From positions 496,001 to 560,000 of the forward strand of contig NZ_AP021901.1 of the NCBI RefSeq assembly GCF_018325905.1: 64,000 bases of DNA, in the 5' to 3' direction. Made by a program: the position numbers and the translations under genes. Below, in pieces: positions 1-10,048 of this stretch. Source of the DNA: Pseudomonas sp. St316 (GTDB lineage Bacteria > Pseudomonadota > Gammaproteobacteria > Pseudomonadales > Pseudomonadaceae). How positions within the stretch are numbered: position 1 is the stretch's first letter; every line of letters starts with the position of its first letter. The notes beneath the pieces are model-generated. The model ran no database searches, had not been told where the DNA came from, and saw nothing but the letters and a program-made list of their open reading frames with translations.

Positions 1-374
1 CCGTAGGGCTGTCCGTCCAACAGTAACCGGAACAGGTGCGGGCTGCGCAGGCGCGGTTGAGCGTGCACGCCAACGGTGAAGGTGCCGTTGTTGGCGCGCA
101 GGGCCTCTTCGTTGGGGATGTCCGTCAGTTCCAATATCTCGTAGGCATTGCGCGGCTCGTCGTTGTTGGCGGGGGCTGGCGGTGTGGCCGGGCTGGCCGG
201 GGATTGGCGTTCGATGCTGTTGAGCGGCGGCAACTCCACCGTCTGGGCCGGTACGCCCTGGGGCGGCTGGTTGCTGTAGGCGGTGTTGCCCTCGGCGTCG
301 GTGTACTTGTAGATCTGCGCAGCGGCAGGCAGCGCCAACAGCAGCAACAGGATGATTGAAAAACCGCGACCCAT
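1..374 (-). CDS. DUF4124 domain-containing periplasmic protein (3' end outside window)
   Basis: The protein begins MGRGFSIILLLLALPAAAQ, a clear Sec signal peptide. This is followed directly by IYKYTDAEGNTAYSNQPP, the conserved start of the DUF4124 domain, and then a Pro/Ala-rich linker. The gene runs off the left edge, so only about 124 codons are seen. The ATG at 372-374 is chosen because it gives the signal peptide without extra residues. In Pseudomonas a DUF4124 gene commonly sits between glnA and the ntrBC pair. That fits the orientation here, but ntrBC lies outside the window. Its biochemical function is unknown. Confidence 0.8.
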   Translation of the reverse strand, partial: MGRGFSIILLLLLALPAAAQIYKYTDAEGNTAYSNQPPQGVPAQTVELPPLNSIERQSPASPATPPAPANNDEPRNAYEILELTDIPNEEALRANNGTFTVGVHAQPRLRSPHLFRLLLDGQPY

Positions 375-453
375 GGAAAATCGACCGAAAATGAAAAGTG
401 ATGGGTTGCAGCATAGGTCAGGGATGGGGATTGACCCAAGTTGTTGCGCTCAG

Positions 454-550
454 CCCCTGTGGGAGCGAGCTTGCTCGCGATAGCGGCGTGTCAGTCACTG
501 AGATATTGGCTGTGCCGGCCTTATCGCGAGCAAGCTCGCTCCCACAGGGG
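454..550. repeat. REPIN: inverted pair of REP elements
   Basis: The left arm CCCCTGTGGGAGCGAGCTTG continues to position 482, and its inverted copy occupies 522-550. The arms are 29 bp and essentially perfect, with about 39 bp of unrelated sequence between them. This is the abundant intergenic REP family of fluorescent pseudomonads. It lies between the DUF4124 gene and the chorismate mutase gene. Confidence 0.92.
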
Positions 551-563
551 AAGGGGTGTTGTT

Positions 564-1127
564 TTAAGCTTTTGTGGGGATACACAGCTCTCCGGTCGCC
601 CGGATCAGGGCGAGGCGGTGCACGGGGTGCTGCTTGTCATTGTGGGTAGCTCGGGCCAGCCATTGCGGGCACTGCGGGTCGGTGCGGTAGGGGGCGAAGT
701 CGGCCAGTTGTTGCAGCAGGCGTTTTTGCAGTCGATCGAGTTGCGGGCGGATCTGTCCCACCAGGTCCGGGCGCGGAAGGTCCGGGGCCTTGCCTGCCAT
801 GGCCCAGTCGGAGAGGTTGATGTACTGCACCATTTTGTTGGCTTCTATCTGGGCGGCGAAAAACGCTTCCACGGTTTCGCCACTCAGCTTGTAGGCCGGC
901 GCCTGGGCGACGGCGGCGGCAATCACTTCTCGCTCGCGCTGACGGTCTTCTACCGGTTTATGGCTGTCCCATTTGCTCAACGCCACTTGATCGCCAAGGG
1001 CCAGGCGTTCGCCAATGGCGTTAAGCAACGGGGTAAGGGCTTCAGGGGCGGGGGCCGAGGCGGCTTCGGCGGTGCAGGCCAGCAGCGCGGCAGACAGGGC
1101 AAGGCAGAGCTTGAAGCGCAAAGTCAT
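564..1127 (-). CDS. aroQ: Periplasmic (AroQ-gamma) chorismate mutase
   Basis: The 187-residue protein starts with a signal peptide ending near AEAASA. It is followed by the single helical chorismate mutase domain of the secreted gamma class: LLNAIGERLALGDQVALSKW, then KPVEDRQREREVI, the conserved Lys/Arg/Glu framework of the active site. C-terminal cysteines in DPQCPQW and GELCIPT probably form the disulfide seen in this class. The enzyme converts chorismate to prephenate, but here in the periplasm, outside the cytoplasmic shikimate pathway. Why pseudomonads export it is not settled. Length matches the secreted P. aeruginosa enzyme. It appears to be a single-gene unit between a REPIN and the glnA terminator. 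Confidence 0.85.
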   Translation of the reverse strand: MTLRFKLCLALSAALLACTAEAASAPAPEALTPLLNAIGERLALGDQVALSKWDSHKPVEDRQREREVIAAAVAQAPAYKLSGETVEAFFAAQIEANKMVQYINLSDWAMAGKAPDLPRPDLVGQIRPQLDRLQKRLLQQLADFAPYRTDPQCPQWLARATHNDKQHPVHRLALIRATGELCIPTKA

Positions 1128-1186
1128 GGGCAGTCTCGTTTTCTATGGGGGAGCGACGAGGCATCATGCACGTAACCGGCGCCCAT

Positions 1187-1210
1187 AAAAAAGGCCTCCC
1201 GAAGGAGGCC
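1187..1210 (-). terminator. Rho-independent terminator of glnA
   Basis: On the minus strand, a 7-bp perfect stem (GGCCTCC / GGAGGCC, 1193-1199 with 1204-1210) and a 4-nt loop are followed by a run of six T (1187-1192 on the plus strand as A). It lies 38 bp downstream of the glnA stop. Confidence 0.9.
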
Positions 1211-1248
1211 TCTCTTTATTCACGCCGTGCGTGGCGGCGTTTACTGGA

Positions 1249-2655
1249 TTAGCAGCTGTAGTACAGCTCGTATTCCAGTGGGTGTACGAAGGTGCGAACC
1301 TTGATTTCTTCTTCGCTTTTCAGTGCGATGTAAGCGTCGATGAAGTCATCGCTGAATACGCCGCCCTTGGTCAGGAACGCGCGGCCCTTGTCCAGCTCTT
1401 CCAGGGCTTCTTTCAGGCTGCCACACACCTGTGGGATTTCCTTGGCCTCTTCAGGCGGCAGGTCATACAGGTTTTTGTCAGCGGCATCGCCAGGGTGGAT
1501 CTTGTTCTGGATACCGTCCAGACCGGCCATCATCAGTGCAGCGAAGGCCAGGTACGGGTTGGCAGCTGGATCCGGGAAGCGTGCTTCGATACGACGAGCT
1601 TTAGGGCTGTTGACGTAAGGAATACGGATCGAGGCGGAACGGTTGCGAGCCGAGTAGGCCAGCATCACCGGGGCTTCGAAGCCTGGGACCAGACGCTTGT
1701 AGGAGTTGGTCGACGGGTTGGTGAAGCCGTTCAGGGCCTTACCGTGCTTGATGATGCCGCCGATGAAGTACAGGGCGGTGTCCGACAGACCGGCATAGCC
1801 TTCGCCAGCGAAGGTGTTCTTGCCGTCTTTGGAGATCGACACGTGAACGTGCATGCCCGAACCGTTGTCACCGTAGAGTGGCTTCGGCATGAAGGTCGCG
1901 GTGCGGCCATAGGCATCGGCCACGTTGTGCACGACGTACTTCAGGGTCTGAACTTCGTCAGCCTTCTTGACCAGCGTGTTGAATTTCACGCCGATTTCGT
2001 TCTGGCCGGCAGTTGCCACTTCGTGGTGGTGAACTTCAACGGTCTGGCCCATTTCTTCCAGTGCGTTGCACATGGAGGTACGGATTTCGTGGTCGAAGTC
2101 GAACGGTGGAACCGGGAAGTAGCCGCCCTTGACACCTGGACGGTGGCCTTTGTTGCCGCCTTCCACGTCCTGGTCGGACATCCACGAACCTTGTTCGGAG
2201 AAAATCTTGAACATGGAACCGGAGATGTCGGACTTGAATTTGACCGAGTCGAAGATGAAGAACTCAGGCTCAGGACCGAAGAAAGCGGTGTCACCGATAC
2301 CGGTGGACTTCAGGTATTCCTCGGCGCGGTGGGCGATGGCGCGTGGGTCGCGGTCATAGCCTTGCATGGTCGAAGGTTCGATGATGTCGCAGACCAGGAT
2401 CAGGGTCGGCTCTTCGGTGAACGGGTCCAGGACGGCGGTTTCGTCGTCCGGCATCAGGATCATGTCGGAGGCTTCGATGCCTTTCCAGCCGGAGATGGAG
2501 GAACCGTCGAACATTTTCCCGATTTCAAAGAATTCGTCGTCCAGCGCATCACGAGCCGGCATGGTCACGTGATGTTGAGTACCTTTGGTGTCAGTGAAGC
2601 GCAGATCAATCCACTTGACGTCATGATCTTTGATGAGTTGAACCGACTTCGACAT
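1249..2655 (-). CDS. glnA: Type I glutamine synthetase
   Basis: This is a 468-residue GSI-beta enzyme of the usual length. It condenses glutamate and ammonia with ATP to give glutamine, as a cytoplasmic dodecamer. Visible hallmarks are the beta-grasp N-terminal domain ([20 protein letters not shown]), the [16 protein letters not shown] latch region, [10 protein letters not shown] with active-site residues, and the adenylylation tyrosine in [11 protein letters not shown]. The last indicates control by GlnE. The start ATG is preceded by GGAGGA. A sigma-54 promoter lies upstream and a strong hairpin terminator downstream, so it can be transcribed alone. Confidence 0.98.
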   Translation of the reverse strand: MSKSVQLIKDHDVKWIDLRFTDTKGTQHHVTMPARDALDDEFFEIGKMFDGSSISGWKGIEASDMILMPDDETAVLDPFTEEPTLILVCDIIEPSTMQGYDRDPRAIAHRAEEYLKSTGIGDTAFFGPEPEFFIFDSVKFKSDISGSMFKIFSEQGSWMSDQDVEGGNKGHRPGVKGGYFPVPPFDFDHEIRTSMCNALEEMGQTVEVHHHEVATAGQNEIGVKFNTLVKKADEVQTLKYVVHNVADAYGRTATFMPKPLYGDNGSGMHVHVSISKDGKNTFAGEGYAGLSDTALYFIGGIIKHGKALNGFTNPSTNSYKRLVPGFEAPVMLAYSARNRSASIRIPYVNSPKARRIEARFPDPAANPYLAFAALMMAGLDGIQNKIHPGDAADKNLYDLPPEEAKEIPQVCGSLKEALEELDKGRAFLTKGGVFSDDFIDAYIALKSEEEIKVRTFVHPLEYELYYSC

Positions 2656-2751
2656 ATGTCCTCCGGGTGGCTTCGGGCGGGTAGTGGAGTGCCCTTAGAT
2701 ATGGGTGATGCCGGCGCGAATACTCTGCCATGGCAACCTGCCTCACAAGGG

Positions 2752-2767
2752 AGCAAATTGCATGCCA
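2752..2767 (-). promoter_or_regulatory. Sigma-54 (RpoN) promoter of glnA
   Basis: Read on the minus strand, the sequence is TGGCATGCAATTTGCT. It has the invariant GG and GC dinucleotides separated by exactly 10 bp and close agreement with TGGCAC-N5-TTGCW. It lies about 97 bp upstream of the glnA start codon. This fits the known RpoN/NtrC control of glnA in gammaproteobacteria. Confidence 0.8.
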
Positions 2768-2833
2768 GTGCCCCAGCATGGGTGTTTTGCACCAAATCCA
2801 CGCTCTTGGAGGGTAGGTATAGCGGATTGTCGA

Positions 2834-2866
2834 ACAATTGCGCACCGCAATGTGGCGCGCAATTGT
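2834..2866. promoter_or_regulatory. 33-bp inverted repeat upstream of glnA, possible enhancer/operator
   Basis: Perfect 10-bp arms ACAATTGCGC and GCGCAATTGT (2834-2843 and 2857-2866) flank a 13-bp centre. The element sits 67-100 bp upstream of the sigma-54 -24 element of glnA and 50-80 bp upstream of the thiI -10. That is the place expected for an activator site such as NtrC. The sequence only loosely resembles the NtrC consensus GCACC-N5-GGTGC, so the identity of the binding protein is uncertain. Confidence 0.5.
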
Positions 2867-2914
2867 GGTTATGACCTGTTTTGGTGCATTGAAAACGAAC
2901 TGCACATTAACTGG

Positions 2915-2942
2915 TTAAACCTTGAGCAATTTCCGCTATAAT
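2915..2942 (+). promoter_or_regulatory. Candidate sigma-70 promoter of thiI
   Basis: A perfect -10 TATAAT is at 2937-2942, with a weak -35 TTAAAC at 2915-2920 and a 16-bp spacer. The -10 is 42 bp ahead of the thiI ATG. Confidence 0.55.
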
Positions 2943-2984
2943 CCGCGCCCCCCTTTTTCGGCTGGCCGTTCGCGCGCTGTTTTC

Positions 2985-4439
2985 ATGAAACTAATCGTAA
3001 AAGTCTTCCCCGAGATCACCATCAAGAGCCGCCCGGTACGGATGCGTTTCATCCGCCAGTTGGCCAAGAACATCCGCGCCGTGCTCCGAGACCTGGACCC
3101 GGCCGTGGTGGTGAATGGCGTGTGGGACAACCTCGAGCTGGAAACCCGTGTCAGCGAACCCAAGCTCCTGAAGGAAATGACCGAGCGCCTGAGCTGCATG
3201 CCGGGCATCGCGCATTTCCTGCAAGTCGATGAATACCCGCTGGGGGATTTCGACGACATCCTTGCCAAGTGCATGCTTCATTATGGTGATGCCCTGGCCG
3301 GCAAGATCTTTTCGGTGCGCTGCAAGCGTGCCGGCAAGCACCCTTTCAGTTCGATGGATGTGGAGAAGTACGTCGGCAGCCAGTTGCGCCGACAGTGCGG
3401 CGCGGCCGGTATTTCGCTGAAAGACCCGCAGATCGAAGTGCGCATCGAAATTCGCGACCAGCGGCTGTTCGTGATCCACAGCCAGCACAACAGCATCGGC
3501 GGTTATCCGCTGGGTTCGCTGGAGCAGACCCTGGTGCTGATGTCCGGCGGCTTTGACTCCACGGTGGCCGCCTACCAGATCATGCGGCGCGGGTTGATGA
3601 GCCATTTCTGCTTCTTCAACCTCGGCGGGCGCGCCCATGAACTGGGTGTGATGGAAGTGGCGCACTTCATCTGGAAGAAGTACGGCAGCTCCCAACGCGT
3701 GTTATTTGTGAGCGTGCCGTTCGAAGAAGTCCTGGGCGAGATTCTCGGCAAAGTCGATAACAGTCATATGGGCGTCATTTTGAAGCGTATGATGTTGCGC
3801 GCCGCTTCTCGAATTGCCGACCGCCTGCAAATCGATGCGCTGGTGACCGGCGAGGCGATCTCCCAGGTGTCGAGCCAGACGCTGCCGAACCTGTCGGTGA
3901 TCGACTGCGTGACCGAGAAGCTGGTCTTGCGGCCGCTGATTGCCAGCCACAAGCAGGACATCATCGACCAGGCCAATGAAATCGGCACCGCCGAGTTTGC
4001 CCGGCACATGCCGGAGTACTGCGGCGTCATCTCGGTCAATCCGAAGACGGCGGCCAAGCGCGGGCGGGTGGAACACGAAGAGAAAGAATTCGACATGGCG
4101 GTGCTCGAGCGTGCGCTCGAAAACGCCAGGCTGGTGCCAATCGATCGAGTCATCGATGAGTTGGGCCAGGACATTCAGATTGAAGAAGTCGGCGAAGCGC
4201 TGGCTGGTCAGATCATCATCGACATCCGTCACCCGGACGACGCTGAAGACGACCCGCTGAGCATCGCCGGCATCGAGGTAAAAACGATGCCGTTCTATGC
4301 CGTGAACGCGCGTTTCAAGGAACTGGACCCTACTCGCCAGTACCTGCTGTATTGCGACAAAGGCGTGATGAGTCGCCTGCATGCCCACCATTTGCTCAGT
4401 GAGGGGCATGCCAATGTGCGCGTTTATCGACCGAGCTAA
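2985..4439 (+). CDS. thiI: tRNA 4-thiouridine sulfurtransferase ThiI
   Basis: A 484-residue protein starts [20 protein letters not shown]. It makes s4U8 in tRNA using sulfur passed from IscS, and in gammaproteobacteria it also contributes sulfur for thiamine thiazole. The order of domains is an N-terminal ferredoxin-like region, a THUMP domain, a PP-loop ATPase with [14 protein letters not shown] (about residue 180), and a C-terminal rhodanese domain. The last holds the persulfide cysteine in [15 protein letters not shown] second conserved Cys is in [12 protein letters not shown]. The ATG at 2985 is chosen because it gives the family start and length. An upstream in-frame ATG would only add an AT-rich leader. 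Confidence 0.96.
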   Translation: MKLIVKVFPEITIKSRPVRMRFIRQLAKNIRAVLRDLDPAVVVNGVWDNLELETRVSEPKLLKEMTERLSCMPGIAHFLQVDEYPLGDFDDILAKCMLHYGDALAGKIFSVRCKRAGKHPFSSMDVEKYVGSQLRRQCGAAGISLKDPQIEVRIEIRDQRLFVIHSQHNSIGGYPLGSLEQTLVLMSGGFDSTVAAYQIMRRGLMSHFCFFNLGGRAHELGVMEVAHFIWKKYGSSQRVLFVSVPFEEVLGEILGKVDNSHMGVILKRMMLRAASRIADRLQIDALVTGEAISQVSSQTLPNLSVIDCVTEKLVLRPLIASHKQDIIDQANEIGTAEFARHMPEYCGVISVNPKTAAKRGRVEHEEKEFDMAVLERALENARLVPIDRVIDELGQDIQIEEVGEALAGQIIIDIRHPDDAEDDPLSIAGIEVKTMPFYAVNARFKELDPTRQYLLYCDKGVMSRLHAHHLLSEGHANVRVYRPS

Positions 4440-4577
4440 GTGCCCGGGGCTGTTTGCCTGTGGCCTGCGTCACCGGCCCCCCGACGCCGCCGACAGGCTG
4501 TAACGGCTTTGTCGGACTCAACGTAAATCGCTGCCACGACCTGTCAGCACACCGAATCCTCTGATCGAGATACACAA

Positions 4578-6398
4578 GTGATCGAAAATCTACGCAACAT
4601 CGCCATCATTGCTCACGTTGACCATGGTAAGACCACCCTGGTAGACAAACTCTTGCGTCAATCCGGCACCCTGGAGCGCAACGAGCTCAACGACGAGCGC
4701 GTGATGGACTCCAACGACCAGGAAAAAGAGCGCGGTATTACCATCCTGGCGAAAAACACCGCCATCAACTGGAATGGCTACCACATCAACATCGTGGACA
4801 CCCCGGGCCACGCCGACTTCGGTGGTGAAGTAGAGCGCGTGATGTCGATGGTCGACTCCGTGCTGCTGCTGGTTGACGCTCAAGACGGCCCTATGCCGCA
4901 AACCCGTTTCGTGACCAAGAAGGCTTTCGAAGCCGGCCTGCGTCCGATCGTGGTCATCAACAAGGTTGACCGTCCAGGCGCGCGTCCGGACTGGGTTCTG
5001 GACCAGATCTTCGACCTGTTCGACAACCTCGGTGCCACCGAAGAACAGCTGGACTTCAAAGTCGTCTACGCCTCGGCCCTGAACGGTATTGCCGGTCTGG
5101 ACCACACCGCCATGGCTGAAGACATGACCCCGCTGTACCAGTCGATCGTCGACGACGTACCGGCGCCGAAAGTCGACCGTGACGGTCCGTTCCAGATGCA
5201 AATCTCCGCGCTGGACTACAACAGCTTCCTGGGTGTGATCGGCGTTGGCCGTATCGCCCGTGGTCGCATCAAGCCGAACACCCCGGTGGTCGCTATCGAT
5301 GCCGACGGCAAGAAGCGTAACGGTCGTATCCTCAAACTGATGGGTCACCACGGCCTGCACCGTATCGACGTTGAAGAAGCAGCGGCCGGCGACATCGTCT
5401 GCATCAGCGGCTTCGACCAGCTGTTTATCTCCGACACTCTGTGCGACCCACTGAACGTCGAAGCGATGAAGCCGCTGACCGTTGACGAACCAACCGTTTC
5501 GATGACCTTCCAGGTTAACGACTCGCCGTTCTGCGGCCGTGAAGGCAAGTTCGTCACCAGCCGTAACATCAAGGAACGCCTGGACAAAGAGCTGCTGTAC
5601 AACGTTGCACTGCGCGTTGAAGAAGGCGACTCGGCTGACAAGTTCAAGGTCTCCGGCCGTGGTGAGCTGCACCTCTCGGTTCTGATCGAAACCATGCGTC
5701 GCGAAGGCTTCGAAATGGGCGTGGGTCGTCCTGAAGTGATCATCCGTATGGTTGACGGCGTCAAGCACGAACCGTACGAAAACGTGACCATCGACCTGCC
5801 GGAAGAATCCCAGGGCGCGATCATGGAGCAAATGGGCCTGCGCAAGGGCGACCTGACCAACATGGTTCCGGATGGCAAGGGCCGTGTGCGCCTTGAGTAC
5901 AACATCCCGGCCCGTGGCCTGATCGGTTTCCGTAACGAGTTCCTGACCCTGACCTCCGGTGGCGGCATCCTGACTTCGATCTTCGATCGTTACGACGTGA
6001 TGAAGTCCGGTGACATGTCCGGCCGTCAGAACGGTGTTCTGGTATCGGTTGCGACCGGCAAGGCGCTGACCTACTCGCTGGAAACCCTGCAAGCCCGTGG
6101 CAAGCTGTTCGTTGAACACGGCCAGGATATCTACGAAGGTCAAATCGTCGGCCTGAACAGCCGCGACAACGACCTGGGTGTGAACCCAACCAAAGGCAAG
6201 AAGCTCGACAACATGCGTGCTTCGGGCAAGGACGAAACCATCGCCCTGGTTCCGCCGGTCAAGTTCACCCTGGAACAAGCGCTGGAGTTCGTGCAAGAAG
6301 ACGAACTGTGCGAAGTGACGCCTAAGTCGATTCGCCTGCGTAAGAAAATCCTTGGCGAAAGCGAGCGTACCCGCGCTGCCAAGAAAAGCGGTAACTGA
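4578..6398 (+). CDS. typA: Ribosome-associated GTPase TypA/BipA
   Basis: A 606-residue translational GTPase of the EF-G family starts at a GTG. GTPase motifs are [10 protein letters not shown] (G1), [15 protein letters not shown] (G3) and [13 protein letters not shown] (G4). Then come the beta-barrel domain, EF-G III/V-like folds and the BipA-specific C-terminal domain ending in KKSGN. It binds the ribosome and is needed for 50S assembly and growth at low temperature or under stress. It lies 138 bp after thiI and has its own strong terminator, so it is probably monocistronic. Confidence 0.97.
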   Translation: MIENLRNIAIIAHVDHGKTTLVDKLLRQSGTLERNELNDERVMDSNDQEKERGITILAKNTAINWNGYHINIVDTPGHADFGGEVERVMSMVDSVLLLVDAQDGPMPQTRFVTKKAFEAGLRPIVVINKVDRPGARPDWVLDQIFDLFDNLGATEEQLDFKVVYASALNGIAGLDHTAMAEDMTPLYQSIVDDVPAPKVDRDGPFQMQISALDYNSFLGVIGVGRIARGRIKPNTPVVAIDADGKKRNGRILKLMGHHGLHRIDVEEAAAGDIVCISGFDQLFISDTLCDPLNVEAMKPLTVDEPTVSMTFQVNDSPFCGREGKFVTSRNIKERLDKELLYNVALRVEEGDSADKFKVSGRGELHLSVLIETMRREGFEMGVGRPEVIIRMVDGVKHEPYENVTIDLPEESQGAIMEQMGLRKGDLTNMVPDGKGRVRLEYNIPARGLIGFRNEFLTLTSGGGILTSIFDRYDVMKSGDMSGRQNGVLVSVATGKALTYSLETLQARGKLFVEHGQDIYEGQIVGLNSRDNDLGVNPTKGKKLDNMRASGKDETIALVPPVKFTLEQALEFVQEDELCEVTPKSIRLRKKILGESERTRAAKKSGN

Positions 6399-6420
6399 GT
6401 TTCGACTTAGTTAATGGCTG

Positions 6421-6461
6421 AAAAAAAACGCCCCTGATTGTGAGATCAGGGGCGTTTTTTT
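6421..6461 (+). terminator. Strong rho-independent terminator after typA (bidirectional)
   Basis: A 10-bp perfect stem CGCCCCTGAT / ATCAGGGGCG (6429-6438 and 6445-6454) with a 6-nt loop is followed by seven T. It is preceded by eight A, so it can also work on the minus strand. Confidence 0.95.
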
Positions 6462-6498
6462 ATGCCTTGAAATTATTGGGTGTCTGATAAGGCCCCTT

Positions 6499-6590
6499 CG
6501 CGAGCAAGCTCGCTCCCACAGTGGATTTATGTCGGACACATCATCTGTATCCACTGAAAATCAACTGTGGGAGCGAGCTTGCTCGCGATA
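6499..6590. repeat. REPIN: inverted pair of REP elements
   Basis: CGCGAGCAAGCTCGCTCCCA at 6499-6518 (arm to 6521) faces its inverted copy at 6565-6590. It lies between the typA terminator and the convergent YkgJ-family gene. Confidence 0.9.
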
Positions 6591-6624
6591 GCGCCGGTTC
6601 AGGCACCACAGAACTATCAGTCGA

Positions 6625-7062
6625 TCAAAACTTGTCCAGCGTCCGCGGATTGCGCTCGCGCTCCACTTCCTTGGGCTTGTAGGCGCAATACCCCGGCCGT
6701 GGCCCAACCCGCGGATGGTTGCGGCATGTATCCGGGCGCTTCTCGTAAATGGTGCACAACCGGCTTTTGCGGTCCAGATAAAGGCAATCGTTGTTGCTCA
6801 TGCGCTGGAGCGTGAAGATTTCCGACTTCTGGTTGTAGCGCTCGACGATCCCTTCTTTTTGCAGGCGCTTGGCGATGTTCTTCGGCGGGTCGCCCAGCTC
6901 GAACTCGTCAACGATGCCAATGCGGATCAGGTCCTTGATCTTGACCTCCACCGGCAGCGTGCAGCAGCTCGACACGCAGGAGCCGCACATCGGGGCGGAG
7001 TACTTGGCCCAGGTATCGAGTCGGTCGAGTTCCGCGGCGGCGATCAGATTGGGCTTCATCAT
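6625..7062 (-). CDS. YkgJ family cysteine cluster protein
   Basis: A 145-residue protein carries the Zn/Fe-chelating cysteine-cluster pattern of the YkgJ/CxxCxxCC family: CGSCVSSCC near residue 26, NNDCLYLD, RLCTIYEKRPDTCRNHP and GYCAYKP. The cysteines presumably hold a metal or Fe-S centre. The precise role of this family is unknown. The two adjacent ATG codons at the start make either MMKPN or MKPN possible. It appears to be a single gene facing the typA unit and divergent from glgP. Confidence 0.85.
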   Translation of the reverse strand: MMKPNLIAAAELDRLDTWAKYSAPMCGSCVSSCCTLPVEVKIKDLIRIGIVDEFELGDPPKNIAKRLQKEGIVERYNQKSEIFTLQRMSNNDCLYLDRKSRLCTIYEKRPDTCRNHPRVGPRPGYCAYKPKEVERERNPRTLDKF

Positions 7063-7315
7063 CGAGATTTACCAGCATGCATCAGGGCGCGCGATCATAC
7101 CGGGACTGGTGAAATTTTGAACGACCATCCGCCAGTTTTTTTTCATCCCGGCCAAACCCACCCAGATCGGCACGGCCCCTGCATTCATTCGACCATCCGG
7201 CAATTCCATGGCGGCGATTCTTCGACACTCGGGGAAATCCACCGAACCAAGAGCCTGTACCGTCTGTCAGACCGACTAGGCTCAGACAATTCCATGCTCG
7301 TTCGAGGTCTCATCA

Positions 7316-9766
7316 ATGACTCAAGAACCACTTGTTCGCGAAGCCGAAGTCGCTGCATTTCGCGATGCCGTGTTGACCAAACTCACTTATGCCGTCGGCA
7401 AGGACCCGGATCATGCGTTTGATCACGACTGGTTCGAAGCCATTGCCCTTGCCGCCCGCGACCATATGGTCGATCACTGGATGGACCACACGCGACAGAT
7501 CTACCGCAAGGGCCAGAAGCGCGTCTATTACCTCTCCCTGGAATTCCTCATCGGTCGCTTGCTCTACGACAGCCTGAGCAACCTCGGCCTGCTGGACACG
7601 GCGCGCGAGGCGCTGACCGAGCTGGGCGTGGACCTGGAACGCATTCGCCTGCTTGAGCCGGATGCGGCATTGGGCAATGGTGGTCTTGGCCGCTTGGCCG
7701 CGTGTTTCATGGAAAGCATGTCGACCCTGGGCATTGCCGGCCATGGCTACGGCATCCGTTATGAACACGGCCTGTTCCGCCAGGCGATCGTTGACGGTTG
7801 GCAGCAGGAGCAGACTGAACACTGGCTGGATTTCGGCAACCCGTGGGAGTTCGAACGGCCGGAGGTGGTCTACCCGATCGGCTTTGGCGGCAGTGTCGAG
7901 ACCGTCACCGACGACGCCGGCAAGACCCGGCAAGTCTGGTCCCCGGCCGAAACCGTGCGTGCCATTGCCTATGACACGCCGGTGGTGGGCTGGCGCGGTG
8001 CCAGCGTCAATACGCTGCGCCTGTGGCGCGCCCGGGCCGTGGAAGACCTGCACTTGGAACGCTTCAACGCCGGCGATCACTTGGGCGCGGTAGCCGAAGT
8101 GGCCCGGGCCGAAAGTATTTCCCGTGTGCTGTACCCGGCCGACAGCACCGAGGCTGGCCAGGAACTGCGCCTGCGCCAGGAATACTTCTTCGTGGCCGCC
8201 TCGCTGCAAGACCTGCTGCGCCGTCATCGCAACATGCACACCTCGGTACTGACCCTGGGCGACCACGCCGCGATCCAGCTCAACGACACTCACCCGTCCA
8301 TTGCCGTGGCCGAGTTGATGCGGCAACTGGTGGACGTCTACGATGTGGCTTGGGATGCGGCCTGGCAGATCACCCAGGACACGCTGTCCTACACCAACCA
8401 CACGCTGCTGCCCGAAGCCCTGGAAACTTGGCCGGTGGGGTTGATGGAGCGCATGCTGCCCCGGCACATGCAGATCATCTACCTGATCAATGCCCAGCAC
8501 ATCGATTCGCTGCGGGCCAAGGGCGTGCACGATTTCGATGTGCTGCGTTCGGTTTCGCTGATCGAAGAAGACAACGGTCGCCGGGTGCGCATGGGCAACC
8601 TGGCGTTCCTCGGCTCCCACAGCGTCAACGGGGTGTCCGGGTTGCACACGCAACTGATGCGCAGCACGGTGTTCTCCGAGTTGCACAAACTCTATCCGGA
8701 CCGGATCAACAACAAGACCAACGGCATCACCTTCCGCCGCTGGTTGTTCCAGGCCAACACCGAACTGACCTCGATGATGGTCGACGCGCTGGGGCCGAGC
8801 GTGCTCGACAATCCCGAGGAACGCCTGATCGAACTGGAGCCGTTTGCCGATAAGCCAGCGTTTCGCAAACAGTTCGCCGAGCAGCGCCTGCACAGCAAGA
8901 AAGCCCTGGCTTACCTGATCCATGAGCGGTTGGGGATTGCCGTGAACCCGGCGGCGATGTTCGACGTGCAGGTCAAGCGGATCCACGAATATAAACGTCA
9001 GTTGCTCAACCTGATGCACACCGTGGCGCTGTACCAGGCGATCCGTGCCGAGCCGGAAGTGGACTGGGTGCCGCGGGTGAAAATCTTCGCCGGCAAGGCC
9101 GCCGCCAGTTATCACCAGGCCAAGTTGATCATCAAGCTGACCAACGACATCGCCCGGGTGGTCAACAACGATCCGACCGTGCGTGGCTTGCTCAAAGTGG
9201 TGTTCCTGCCCAACTACAACGTCAGCCTGGCCGAGAGCATCATTCCAGCGGCGGACCTGTCGGAGCAGATCTCCACCGCCGGTTTCGAGGCGTCGGGCAC
9301 CAGCAACATGAAGTTTGGCCTTAACGGTGCGCTGACCATCGGCACCATGGACGGCGCCAACGTGGAGATGCATGAGCGCGTCGGCGGTGAACACATGTTC
9401 ATCTTCGGCCTGACCGCCGAGCAGGTGGAGGCCCGCAAGCAAAACGGTGAGTTCAGCGCCGCGCCGGACATCGCTGCCTCCCATCGGCTCAACGATGTGC
9501 TGCAGGCGATTCGTGGCGGGGTGTTTTCGCCGGATGATCCGATGCGCTACGTCGGGCTCGTGGACTCGTTGGTCGATTACGACCGCTTCCTGGTCTGCGC
9601 CGACTTCGATTCGTACTGGAACGCCCAGGCCAAGGTCGAAGAGCGTTGGCATGACACCAAGCAATGGTGGCGTTCGGCGGTGCTCAACACCGCGCGCATG
9701 GGCTGGTTCTCTTCGGACCGGACCATCCGCGAATATGCCACCGACATCTGGAAAGCCCTGGAGTAG
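7316..9766 (+). CDS. glgP: Glycogen/alpha-glucan phosphorylase (GT35)
   Basis: An 816-residue PLP-dependent phosphorylase releases glucose 1-phosphate from the non-reducing ends of alpha-1,4-glucans. Family signatures include LGNGGLGRLAACFMES, the glucan/phosphate region VKRIHEYKRQLLN, and the PLP-lysine segment EASGTSNMKFGLNGALTIGT with Lys in NMKF. Length is normal. ATG 7316 is preceded by GAGG. No other glycogen gene is adjacent. The roughly 250 bp upstream (7063-7315) show no feature I can name with confidence. Confidence 0.96.
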   Translation: MTQEPLVREAEVAAFRDAVLTKLTYAVGKDPDHAFDHDWFEAIALAARDHMVDHWMDHTRQIYRKGQKRVYYLSLEFLIGRLLYDSLSNLGLLDTAREALTELGVDLERIRLLEPDAALGNGGLGRLAACFMESMSTLGIAGHGYGIRYEHGLFRQAIVDGWQQEQTEHWLDFGNPWEFERPEVVYPIGFGGSVETVTDDAGKTRQVWSPAETVRAIAYDTPVVGWRGASVNTLRLWRARAVEDLHLERFNAGDHLGAVAEVARAESISRVLYPADSTEAGQELRLRQEYFFVAASLQDLLRRHRNMHTSVLTLGDHAAIQLNDTHPSIAVAELMRQLVDVYDVAWDAAWQITQDTLSYTNHTLLPEALETWPVGLMERMLPRHMQIIYLINAQHIDSLRAKGVHDFDVLRSVSLIEEDNGRRVRMGNLAFLGSHSVNGVSGLHTQLMRSTVFSELHKLYPDRINNKTNGITFRRWLFQANTELTSMMVDALGPSVLDNPEERLIELEPFADKPAFRKQFAEQRLHSKKALAYLIHERLGIAVNPAAMFDVQVKRIHEYKRQLLNLMHTVALYQAIRAEPEVDWVPRVKIFAGKAAASYHQAKLIIKLTNDIARVVNNDPTVRGLLKVVFLPNYNVSLAESIIPAADLSEQISTAGFEASGTSNMKFGLNGALTIGTMDGANVEMHERVGGEHMFIFGLTAEQVEARKQNGEFSAAPDIAASHRLNDVLQAIRGGVFSPDDPMRYVGLVDSLVDYDRFLVCADFDSYWNAQAKVEERWHDTKQWWRSAVLNTARMGWFSSDRTIREYATDIWKALE

Positions 9767-9876
9767 CATTTGCTGTAAGAAATGTGAGCGAAGCCCAACG
9801 GCGGTTAGGCTTCGTCGATATACTAGGCGCCAGTTTCGCCGGGCTGCGGTGTTGTCGCTCAGTCAAAAGTGTCCAA

Positions 9877-9967
9877 TGTGGGAGCGAGCTTGCTCGCGAT
9901 AGCGGTCGGTCAGGCAGTACGAATGCGCCTGATACACCGCTATCGCGAGCAAGCTCGCTCCCACAGG
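9877..9967. repeat. REPIN: inverted pair of REP elements
   Basis: TGTGGGAGCGAGCTTGCTCG at 9877 (arm to 9901) is inverted at 9941-9966. It sits between glgP and the DUF2339 gene. Confidence 0.92.
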
Positions 9968-10048
9968 GTTTGGGGGTTTCCACTAGACTGATCCAGGCAC
10001 CGCATCACCCCGGTTACGCCCGCAACGGGCCGCTTAGGGATATCGACC

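Noticed and set aside
7313..9769. 818-codon open frame on the minus strand
   Set aside because: It is exactly antisense to glgP. The translated sequence is rich in His/Gln/Arg without domain features, as expected for the opposite strand of a high-GC gene.
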